The position numbers were made by a program, and so were the translations under genes. The notes below the pieces were generated by a model. The model made no database searches, was not told the origin of the DNA, and worked only from the letters and a program-made list of their open reading frames with translations. A DNA stretch of 7,155 nt from Chloroflexota bacterium (GTDB lineage: Bacteria; Chloroflexota; Dehalococcoidia; UBA2979), in contig PAJB01000007.1 of the NCBI GenBank assembly GCA_002710905.1, positions 1 through 7,155 on the forward strand, read 5' to 3'. Shown piece by piece: positions 1 through 5,939 of the stretch (the first letter of the stretch is position 1; each line of letters begins with the position of its first letter).

Positions 1-831
1 GCAGTAGCAGCAGAAAATAATGATGCCACTACAGAAACTGCTACAACAGAGACATCTAAAGAACAAGCAAGTGTAGCTGCTAGCGCTGAACCAGAAAAAA
101 TTGTTACACCAAAACAAATTGAAGCACAAAGTTATTCAAATTCTGCTAATAAATTACCTTCTCCAGCATCAATTATTGCATTAGTCCCATTCATCATTCT
201 TTTTATTACCTCATTCGTATTCCCAGGACCAATTATTTTTGAAGTTCTTGGATTAAAAATTGGTTTAATTACTATTGCATGTTTTATGGTAGGAAATTTA
301 TTTTTACTACTATTTTTATTTTTTGAAGGAAAGGCATTAGCTAAGTTTTCAGCTATGCGACAAAGAAAGATTTTAAAATGGCGCGATTCACCAGTTCTAT
401 GGCGTCGAAGCGAAGAAATGCGCCGACTAGATTTAGAATCTATTATTACACAGATTGCTGAAACAAGCTTTGCATACCCTAATGATGAATATCCTACTCT
501 AAAAACTTTTGTAAATCTTCCCGAGCCACAACTTGGCATTGAGATCGTTGGTGGAATCGGAGGCAGGATTTATCCTGACATTATTGTGGCTGAGCAGCCA
601 GGAAATTATCCTAAATTGATTGGTCAAATTGAATCTTCAGAAACAGTAACGCGTGAACAAGCAGAAAGAGTTTGGGTTACATTGGATAATGCAGATTCTA
701 AAACAATTTTGTTTGTTCCAACTGGATATGGTGCGAGGGCAAAAGATTATATTAGAACTGCTGGCATCAAAAATGTTCAAGTACGAACATGGAAGAGATC
801 TGGCGATTCAATAAGAGTACTTGCTGTATAA
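1..831 (+). CDS. Membrane protein with PD-(D/E)XK-like cytosolic domain (5' end outside window)
   Basis: The frame is open from the first base to the TAA at 829-831, so the 276 residues seen here are the C-terminal part of a longer protein. An internal ATG at 286 lies inside a membrane helix and is not the start. In window numbering, residues 1-50 are rich in A, E, T and S and look disordered. Residues 57-78 and 87-108 are two hydrophobic segments forming a hairpin. Residues 111-141 are strongly basic (KALAKF, RQRKILKWR, RRSEEMRR), placing the C-terminus in the cytoplasm. Residues 142-276 form an alpha/beta domain with YPDIIV (191-196), LIGQIES (206-212), a helix after TVTREQAERVW, and a strand ILFVP (236-240). 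This order, PD then a strand with QxE, resembles restriction-endonuclease-like folds in which the usual (D/E)xK is altered. That assignment is inference, since neither the acidic residue nor the Lys of the second motif is kept. Function unknown. Confidence 0.85.
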   Translation, partial: AVAAENNDATTETATTETSKEQASVAASAEPEKIVTPKQIEAQSYSNSANKLPSPASIIALVPFIILFITSFVFPGPIIFEVLGLKIGLITIACFMVGNLFLLLFLFFEGKALAKFSAMRQRKILKWRDSPVLWRRSEEMRRLDLESIITQIAETSFAYPNDEYPTLKTFVNLPEPQLGIEIVGGIGGRIYPDIIVAEQPGNYPKLIGQIESSETVTREQAERVWVTLDNADSKTILFVPTGYGARAKDYIRTAGIKNVQVRTWKRSGDSIRVLAV

Positions 832-996
832 TTAAACGTTTTCTTTGTTTGAATAGACACCTATTGGCTTGATGTATAATTTTTTTAATTCAAAAAATGA
901 TTTAGTTTGTTTTTCATAATTAATATATTTATTGTACATTTCATTAATAGAGCTGGCTAATAATATTAATGAAACAAGTGATATTAAGTAAAGCAT
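832..996 (-). CDS. Small membrane protein, 54 aa, possibly SOS-regulated
   Basis: An unrecognised small gene reading ATG at 996-994 to TAA at 834-832. Its product starts MLYLISLVSLILLASS and ends KPIGVYSNKENV. Residues 2-16 are hydrophobic and uncharged; the remaining 38 residues are rich in K, Y, N and E with a net basic character (KYINYEKQTK, ELKKLYIK). This predicts a single N-terminal membrane segment with the basic tail in the cytoplasm, or an uncleaved signal anchor. Support for a real gene: an AAGGA Shine-Dalgarno 7 nt before the ATG, a promoter with a perfect TTGACA box just upstream, no overlap with another gene, and a frame filling the whole gap between the neighbours. The stop codon touches that of the convergent gene ending at 831. 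It lies 63 bp downstream of serS on the same strand, so read-through from serS is possible. No homologue is recognised; any role, such as an SOS division inhibitor or toxin, is speculation from the operator. Confidence 0.7.
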   Translation of the reverse strand: MLYLISLVSLILLASSINEMYNKYINYEKQTKSFFELKKLYIKPIGVYSNKENV

Positions 997-1002
997 TTTA
1001 TT

Positions 1003-1007
1003 TCCTT
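1003..1007 (-). promoter_or_regulatory. Shine-Dalgarno of the 54-aa small gene
   Basis: Read on the minus strand the bases are AAGGA, followed by AATAAAA and then the ATG at 996. The 7-nt spacing is ideal. This is one of the better ribosome binding sites in the window, clearly stronger than those before serS or lysS, and it is the main evidence that the short frame is translated. Confidence 0.75.
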
Positions 1008-1023
1008 TTTTTATTCTGACTAT

Positions 1024-1047
1024 ATATTAGAATATATGTTCTAATAT
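1024..1047. promoter_or_regulatory. 24-bp palindromic operator, LexA/SOS-box-like
   Basis: Plus-strand arms ATATTAGAA (1024-1032) and TTCTAATAT (1039-1047) are perfect inverted repeats around the 6-bp centre TATATG. Including the centre, 11 of 12 base pairs are symmetric. The core reads GAATATATGTTC (GAACATATATTC on the other strand), one base from the GAAC-N4-GTTC pattern of Gram-positive-type LexA boxes, with identical half-site spacing. It fills the spacer and -10 box of the small-gene promoter, the position expected of a repressor site. It is not a good terminator, because neither side is followed by a T run and the arms contain almost no G or C. Another dimeric repressor, such as a TetR-type protein, could equally bind here. 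Confidence 0.5.
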
Positions 1048-1053
1048 TGTCAA
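1024..1053 (-). promoter_or_regulatory. Sigma70-type promoter of the small gene
   Basis: On the minus strand a perfect -35 box TTGACA (1053-1048) is followed by an 18-bp spacer and TAATAT (1029-1024), a 4-of-6 match to the -10 consensus. Transcription would start near 1017, giving a leader of about 20 nt that contains the Shine-Dalgarno at 1007-1003. The -35 box sits immediately downstream of the serS stop codon, so the small gene has its own promoter in the 63-bp gap. In DNA this AT-rich, TAATAT alone means little; the exact TTGACA and the fit with the downstream leader carry the case. Confidence 0.6.
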
Positions 1054-1059
1054 TTGGTA

Positions 1060-2361
1060 TTAGGAAATATTTTTCTTTTTCATATATTCTTGTAGAACTG
1101 GTGGTATATTGATTTTTTTACCATCATAGTTATTTTCAATAATTGCAGCTAATGTTCTTGGCAAAGCTAATCCAGAACCATTTAAAGTGTGAAGAAATAT
1201 ATTATTATTTTTTTCATCCTTAAATCGAATATTAGCTCTTCTTGCTTGAAAATCCAGAAAATTTGAAACAGATGATACTTCCAACCACTCGTTTGATCCA
1301 GGAGCCCAAACTTCAATATCGTATGTTTTTGAGGATGCAAAAGATGTATCTTCGCTTGCTAGTTGAATGACTCTATATCTCAATCCAAGCTCTTTAATAA
1401 TTTGCAGACTATCTTCTAAAAGCTGTTCATGGGCTGCATATGATTCTTCTGGATGAACAAAATTTACAAGTTCAACTTTATCAAATTGATGCCCGCGTTT
1501 GATTCCCTTCACTTCTTTGCCAGCACTCATTTTTTCTCTTCTAAAGCAAGGCGTATAAGCTACATGTTTTATTGGCAAAGTTTGTTGTTTTAAAATTTCA
1601 TCTCTATACATATTTGTGATTGGAACTTCAGCAGTAGGCACTAGCCATAAATCTTCTTCAATATCTTTATACAAATTATCTCCGAATTTAGGAAGTTGTG
1701 CTGTACCAATCAGCATTTCTTCTTTGACTAATGCTGGTGGATAGACTTCTGAATAACCTCTAGCAGTATGTTTTTCCAACATCCAAGCTATCAGACTACG
1801 TTGTAATCTTGCTCCATCATTAAGCAATAAATAAAATCTTTGGCCTGAAACCTTTACTCCTCGCTCAAAATCAATAATTCCAAGTTGCTTGCCAATTTCC
1901 CAATGACCAATGGGTTGATCAAATTTTATATCACTTGGAGGCTCTGACAATTTATTTTTTTGGCTTACTTTTATTTCTTTATCCCCAAATCCTTCTTTAA
2001 CAATTACTGCATCCTCCTCTTTTCCAATTTGAATATCTTCTTGGAGGATATTCGGCATATCTAAAAGTAGGCTCTTGACTTTTTCCTCCATCTCCCTTGC
2101 TAAATCTTCAAGTTCATGGATTTTTTTTGAAGTATCTTTTTGAGAATCAATAATTTCTTTTTTTTCTTTATCGGACATATCAGATGATATATTTTTTGTT
2201 GATTTTTTTCTATCTGCTCGAAGCTTGTCTAATTCAAAAGTAATCTCACGTTTTTTGCTATCATAATTGAGCAATTCTTCAATTGAGAATTCATAGTTTC
2301 TTTTTTTGTAAACTTCTTTTATGTATTCACTTTGCTCTCTAATCAGTTTTATCGGTAGCAT
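1060..2361 (-). CDS. serS: Serine--tRNA ligase (SerRS)
   Basis: Class II aminoacyl-tRNA synthetase that activates serine with ATP and charges tRNA(Ser), and tRNA(Sec) where present, in the cytosol. At 433 aa it is full length for bacterial SerRS. Residues 1 to about 105 form the long antiparallel coiled-coil arm that grips the tRNA long variable arm (Lys/Glu-rich, ending DMPN at 101-104). The catalytic core follows: TAEVPITN (243-250), the serine-binding TAE signature; class II motif 2 with FRRE (273-276) and GHQFDKVE (290-297); YDIEVWAPG (347-355); DFQARRANIR (370-379); and motif 3 TLNGSGLALPRTLAA (392-406). The loop often written SSCSN is SSVSN here, a known kind of variation. An in-frame stop two codons upstream makes the ATG at 2361 the only reasonable ATG start, although no strong Shine-Dalgarno precedes it. 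It lies 27 bp after lysS on the same strand, so the two are probably co-transcribed and perhaps translationally coupled. Confidence 0.97.
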   Translation of the reverse strand: MLPIKLIREQSEYIKEVYKKRNYEFSIEELLNYDSKKREITFELDKLRADRKKSTKNISSDMSDKEKKEIIDSQKDTSKKIHELEDLAREMEEKVKSLLLDMPNILQEDIQIGKEEDAVIVKEGFGDKEIKVSQKNKLSEPPSDIKFDQPIGHWEIGKQLGIIDFERGVKVSGQRFYLLLNDGARLQRSLIAWMLEKHTARGYSEVYPPALVKEEMLIGTAQLPKFGDNLYKDIEEDLWLVPTAEVPITNMYRDEILKQQTLPIKHVAYTPCFRREKMSAGKEVKGIKRGHQFDKVELVNFVHPEESYAAHEQLLEDSLQIIKELGLRYRVIQLASEDTSFASSKTYDIEVWAPGSNEWLEVSSVSNFLDFQARRANIRFKDEKNNNIFLHTLNGSGLALPRTLAAIIENNYDGKKINIPPVLQEYMKKKNIS

Positions 2362-2388
2362 TTTTCACACATTCCATATTTATTTATT

Positions 2389-3843
2389 TTACTCTTTTGA
2401 TTTCATTGCTGGGAACAAGATCATCTCTCTAATTGAATGCTCTCCTGTCAATAGCATTGCCAATCTTTCTATACCTAACCCTAGACCTCCAGCTGGAGGC
2501 ATCCCATATTCTAATGCCTCTACAAAATCTTCATCAATTAATTCAATTTCATCTTCACCTTGATTAGCTTTTTTAATTTGTTCAATCATGCGCTCTTTTT
2601 GGTCAACTGGATCATTGAGCTCAGAATATGCATTTGCAAACTCATAACCAAGGATAAATAATTCAAACCTTTCAACAAATCTTTCATTTCCTTCGATTTT
2701 TTTTGCTAAAGGAGAAATTTCTGTAGGATAATCAAAAATAAATGTTGGCTGAATTAATTGCGGTTCAACAAATTTCTTCATAATTTCATCTAACATTACA
2801 TCATGAGATAAATTAGTATCAATTTCCATTCCAAGTTTTTTAATCTGTTTTTTAAGGTCAGCATTACTATTAACTGCATCATAATTAATCCCTGCAAATT
2901 TATCTAAAGCTTCCACGTAAGTTAGCTCTTGCCAGTTATCTGAAAGATTAATTTCATGTTCCTCATTCATAATTATGAGACTCCCTGCAACCTCTTTAGC
3001 GCAAAAAGTAATTAGTCTTTTGACCATATCTGCTACATCTTTATAGTCAGCATATGCTTGGTAGGATTCCAACAAAGTAAATTCAGGATTGTGTCGATAC
3101 GATATACCTTCATTGCGAAAGACCTTACCAATTTCAAAAACTTTTTCGAAGCCGCCAACAAGTAATCGCTTTAAATGTAGCTCTAATGAAATTCTCAAAA
3201 AAAGATCTTGATCTAACTGATTATGGTGCGTAATGAAAGGCTTTGCTGCTGCACCACCTGCACTTTCTTGTAAGACTGGTGTTTGCACTTCAATAAAACC
3301 ATCTTTATGAAAAAAATGACGTAATGCAAAAATGGTATTTGAGAAAGCAATTGCAAGCTCTTTTGAACGCTTATTTGAAATTAAATCTAGATGCCTGGAT
3401 CGGTAACGTATTTCAGGATCTACGACTCCATGCCATTTTTCAGGAGGAGGTCTCAGTGCCTTGGAAATTATATTTATTTCCTCAACAGCAATTGTAATTT
3501 CATCAGTTTTCGTTGTAAACAAAGATCCATTTGCAGAAACAAAATCACCTAAATCAATCATAGATAAGATTTCATATTTTTCATTTAACTTTTCTTTGCT
3601 GAGCTGTATTTGCATTCTTCCACTCTCATTTTGAACATCCAGAAAAGCAATTTTGCCCATCTTTCTTTTTGCTGTAATTCTCCCGTTAATATAATAAATT
3701 GACTCATCGCCAACTTTATAATCTTTCTTAATTTTATTTATTGAATTTGATGGATTTACTCGAGCAGGATAAGGATTACCATCATGCATGAGCTGACTTC
3801 TTTTTTCTTTTCTTGCATTAATCAATTCTTTTTCAGTTGGCAT
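2389..3843 (-). CDS. lysS: Lysine--tRNA ligase, class II (LysRS)
   Basis: Cytosolic class IIb synthetase charging tRNA(Lys) with lysine. The 484-aa length is typical of bacterial LysS. Residues about 50-130 form the N-terminal OB-fold anticodon-binding domain (INGRITAKRKMGKIAFLDV at 52-70). The catalytic core follows: LRPPPEKWHG (130-139), RYRSRHLDL (146-154), motif 1 around DGFIEVQTPVLQ (181-192), the FRNEGIS/HNPEFT pair of motif 2 (242-256), DYPTEISPLAK (371-381), the substrate-binding EFANAYSELNDP (401-412), and motif 3 GLGLGIERLAMLLTG (453-467) with its Arg. Nothing essential is missing. The ATG at 3843 is the likely start because an in-frame stop lies about six codons upstream; the leader is A-rich with only a weak AAGA-type ribosome site. 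It is the first gene of the lysS-serS pair and diverges from the GH18-like gene. No T-box was seen in its leader. Confidence 0.97.
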   Translation of the reverse strand: MPTEKELINARKEKRSQLMHDGNPYPARVNPSNSINKIKKDYKVGDESIYYINGRITAKRKMGKIAFLDVQNESGRMQIQLSKEKLNEKYEILSMIDLGDFVSANGSLFTTKTDEITIAVEEINIISKALRPPPEKWHGVVDPEIRYRSRHLDLISNKRSKELAIAFSNTIFALRHFFHKDGFIEVQTPVLQESAGGAAAKPFITHHNQLDQDLFLRISLELHLKRLLVGGFEKVFEIGKVFRNEGISYRHNPEFTLLESYQAYADYKDVADMVKRLITFCAKEVAGSLIIMNEEHEINLSDNWQELTYVEALDKFAGINYDAVNSNADLKKQIKKLGMEIDTNLSHDVMLDEIMKKFVEPQLIQPTFIFDYPTEISPLAKKIEGNERFVERFELFILGYEFANAYSELNDPVDQKERMIEQIKKANQGEDEIELIDEDFVEALEYGMPPAGGLGLGIERLAMLLTGEHSIREMILFPAMKSKE

Positions 3844-3984
3844 ATTTAATTTTTCTTTTTATACACTGCAATGAATTATTTTTCATATTCTGAATTCATA
3901 ATCCATGAGTATTACGCTACTTTAATTAAGTTTATTAATGTATAGTAACCCTATATGCATTTGAATGTAAACAAGCTTAAAATA

Positions 3985-4014
3985 TTGAAATGAACTAGTT
4001 TTTTTGAATATAAT
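3985..4014 (+). promoter_or_regulatory. Candidate promoter of the GH18-like gene (TTGAAA-18-TATAAT)
   Basis: TTGAAA (3985-3990), an 18-bp spacer and a perfect TATAAT (4009-4014) match sigma70 consensus well. The difficulty is position: initiation would fall near 4021, downstream of the GAGG ribosome site at 4016-4019 and only about five bases before the ATG at 4026, giving an almost leaderless mRNA. Either this promoter is real and the Shine-Dalgarno match is not used, or the transcript starts further upstream and the match is chance. Confidence 0.35.
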
Positions 4015-4015
4015 T

Positions 4016-4019
4016 GAGG
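4016..4019 (+). promoter_or_regulatory. Shine-Dalgarno deciding the ATG start at 4026
   Basis: GAGG followed by a 6-nt spacer and ATG (4026-4028). The TTG at 4014 that could extend the frame by four codons is part of this site, so it is not the start. The same arrangement, TTGAGG then ATG, occurs before coaD at 6503-6517. Confidence 0.6.
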
Positions 4020-4025
4020 TTTTCG

Positions 4026-5918
4026 ATGGATAGTGACTTCGATAGCAAAGATGATTTTCCAATCAATAAAGATATTTTTGATGATTATAGTCTTAGTGCT
4101 CCCCCAAAATCAAAAAAAGGTTTACCAGTAAGACCTATCTTGCTGATTGCTTTGATTGCACTTGCAATCTATTATTTTTTCCCATCAAGTAGCTCAGAAG
4201 AAAAAAATGTACAAAAAGAGATTCAGCAATATAAAGTTGCTAAAAAAAATATGCCTGAAAAACTACCATCTGAATTTATGCCAGTCTCTAATTTCTATGA
4301 TATTGATATTATTGATCCAGACATAATTGGGAAAAAAATTTCAATAAGCTTAAAGCTTACTGAGCAAATACGCGAGAATGATGAGCCATTTTTTTATTAT
4401 TATGATTCATTATATGGAACATGGCATAGACTTTCTAAAGCAACAACCAATTTAGACGGGACAATTGCATCAGGACAAATAGCAAAGCTTCCTAATAATA
4501 TAATGGTTGTTTCTGCGCCAGATAGAATCAGGCAGCTAAGTTATATGAGCTGTTTAGAATGTGACAGTATTGAAAATATTGCATCAAATAGCGACAGCAT
4601 TTTATTTGCTAGCCCCGATTTAACAGGCATAGATGGGAAAATCACCTTGAGGAAAACAGGCACAGTTGATGTCAATAACTTACCTAGTTCTAACTTCTTT
4701 TACGGGGTTGAAGCTAATGCAAAGCGAACATCTGAAATTATCAATTATATTCTTGCAGATTCAAACAGAATCGATGAACATATTCAAAATATTGTTGCAG
4801 AATTAAAACAAATAAATGCATCTGGAATACACATTAACTATCAAAATATTAAATTAGAAAATAAAAAATCATTTACTAATTTTATTAATAAGCTCAATGA
4901 TGTTATTTCTACTCAGAGTTTAGGACAGTTAATCATCTCATTGCCTGTTTCTGATGACATTCTAAATGACTCATATGAGTGGCAAAAGCTGTTTAAGATT
5001 GTTGCGAAAGTATGGGTGCATCCTTCAGAGGATGGTTCAAAGTTTTATAAAGAACTGGATCATTTATCTCAGATATCTGAAAGACTAGAACTAGATAGTT
5101 CAAAAATGCATTTAGTTATTAATTCTATTTCTAGAGAAAGATCCATAGACGGCATTGATGCTATTTCTCGCGTAGATGCACTGAAAATTGCTAGTGATTT
5201 TTCTGTAAAACTCAATGAAAAAGCTGTGACTACAGATTCACCAATTACTTTAGATGCACTAAATTTAAATACTTTAAATACCGGAAATAATAAATTAGGC
5301 TGGGATGATGTTTCGAAATCGACATCATTTAGATATGTCAGTAATGATACTGAAAGAACAATTTGGATTCAGAACAGTTTTTCGTTACGTTTTCAAATTT
5401 ACTATGCTGAAAAAAATAATTTTGCTGGAATTGTGCTTAATTCAAATGAGTTAGATAAACATACTGAAAAATATTGGGAATTATTTGAAAAATATTTAAC
5501 TAGTGCAGAAATTGAGTTATTGAAACCTTTTGATGATTATGTCCGTTTGAATTGGACTGCATCAGGGGGTGTTTTTGAAAATAACAGTGGTAAATCTATT
5601 ACTTGGCGTTCACCAAAAGAACCAGGTGCTTATAGTATTCAGCTTAGCGCTTCTGATGGCGAAGTATTTTTATCTACAGAGTTAATTATTAATGTTATTG
5701 CCGCTAAGAACACAGCATCCTTAATCACTCAATTAACCAAATCTTTGCCAAATGTAATTATTAAGCCATTTAACATTACTCAAGATGAATTAAACAAGCC
5801 TGTTATTGAAGAGGTGGTAAAGGTTGAAAAAAAACAAGATGTTAAGGTCGTGAAAAATATTTCTGCTATACAATATCGACCAATTCCTATTGGTCCACCT
5901 GGCCCTGCTGGCAATTAA
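4026..5918 (+). CDS. Membrane-anchored GH18-like pseudoenzyme with PKD/Ig-like domain
   Basis: A 630-aa protein whose bulk lies outside the membrane. Residues 1-36 are a polar, Asp-rich cytoplasmic tail ending in KSKKG; 37-52 form one membrane helix (ILLIALIALAIYYFF) with no cleavage or lipobox motif, so it is a type II anchor. Residues about 95-165 form a beta-rich domain (ISISLKLTE, FFYYYDSLYGTWHRL, LPNNIMVV). Residues about 218-490 resemble a GH18 (chitinase/YaaH-like) barrel: the helix before the catalytic strand, the strand GIHINYQ (267-273), FINKLNDVI (286-294), LIISLP (302-307), and the terminal IWIQNSFSLRFQIYYAEKNN plus FAGIVLN pattern (446-472). The usual DGxDxDxE reads SGIHINYQ, so the catalytic Glu is Gln273 and no hydrolysis is expected. 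Residues about 502-557 form a PKD/Ig-like domain (LNWTASGGVFEN, ITWRSPKEPGAYSIQLSASDG). The tail is Lys/Val-rich and ends GPPGPAGN. It lies 21 bp before rsmD, so co-transcription is likely. Probably a cell-wall glycan-binding or structural protein; function is inferred. Confidence 0.88.
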   Translation: MDSDFDSKDDFPINKDIFDDYSLSAPPKSKKGLPVRPILLIALIALAIYYFFPSSSSEEKNVQKEIQQYKVAKKNMPEKLPSEFMPVSNFYDIDIIDPDIIGKKISISLKLTEQIRENDEPFFYYYDSLYGTWHRLSKATTNLDGTIASGQIAKLPNNIMVVSAPDRIRQLSYMSCLECDSIENIASNSDSILFASPDLTGIDGKITLRKTGTVDVNNLPSSNFFYGVEANAKRTSEIINYILADSNRIDEHIQNIVAELKQINASGIHINYQNIKLENKKSFTNFINKLNDVISTQSLGQLIISLPVSDDILNDSYEWQKLFKIVAKVWVHPSEDGSKFYKELDHLSQISERLELDSSKMHLVINSISRERSIDGIDAISRVDALKIASDFSVKLNEKAVTTDSPITLDALNLNTLNTGNNKLGWDDVSKSTSFRYVSNDTERTIWIQNSFSLRFQIYYAEKNNFAGIVLNSNELDKHTEKYWELFEKYLTSAEIELLKPFDDYVRLNWTASGGVFENNSGKSITWRSPKEPGAYSIQLSASDGEVFLSTELIINVIAAKNTASLITQLTKSLPNVIIKPFNITQDELNKPVIEEVVKVEKKQDVKVVKNISAIQYRPIPIGPPGPAGN

Positions 5919-5927
5919 TATCTATTT

Positions 5928-5933
5928 AAGGAG
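5928..5933 (+). promoter_or_regulatory. Shine-Dalgarno deciding the rsmD start
   Basis: AAGGAG is a near-perfect site. Two TTG codons follow: 5937 is only 3 nt away and 5940 is 6 nt away. The spacing favours TTG at 5940, which also gives the N-terminus MLIVTGGIAKG, closest to the usual M-(R)-hydrophobic-GG-AKG start of RsmD. No ATG is available nearby. Confidence 0.7.
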
Positions 5934-5939
5934 TTATTG

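Larger units (their letters stand above)
3844..4025. other. Divergent intergenic region between lysS and the GH18-like gene
   Basis: These 182 bp separate two divergent genes and must hold promoters for both. The DNA is very AT-rich. I see a 7-bp inverted repeat, ATGAATT (3871-3877) and AATTCAT (3893-3899), in the lysS leader side, and the palindrome TGAATTCA (3891-3898) overlapping its second arm. These are short and could be chance in such DNA. I could not identify a convincing promoter for lysS on the minus strand. The plus-strand candidate at 3985-4014 is listed separately. No T-box, riboswitch or tRNA was recognised. Confidence 0.6.

Noticed and set aside
132..539. 135-codon open frame on the minus strand
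   Set aside because: It lies wholly inside the plus-strand membrane protein frame, which is open from base 1 and has clear membrane helices; the antisense product has no recognisable domain or ribosome site.
1024..1047. Rho-independent terminator for serS
   Set aside because: The hairpin arms each contain only one G or C on a strand and no T-run follows in either direction; location between -35 and -10 fits an operator better.
2321..2563. 80-codon open frame on the plus strand
   Set aside because: It is antisense to the start of serS and the end of lysS, both certain genes; low-complexity Ser/Pro/Ile product typical of a shadow frame.
3871..3945. 24-codon plus-strand frame MNYFSYSEF... in the divergent intergenic region
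   Set aside because: No Shine-Dalgarno before its ATG, no fit with a promoter, and short frames are expected by chance in such DNA.
3844..3960. Possible T-box or lysine riboswitch leader of lysS
   Set aside because: No T-box antiterminator sequence (TGGNACCGCG-like) and no conserved riboswitch core could be found on the minus strand, and the space is too AT-rich and short.
4014..4025. TTG start at 4014 for the GH18-like protein
   Set aside because: The TTG is part of the TTGAGG ribosome site that serves the ATG at 4026.
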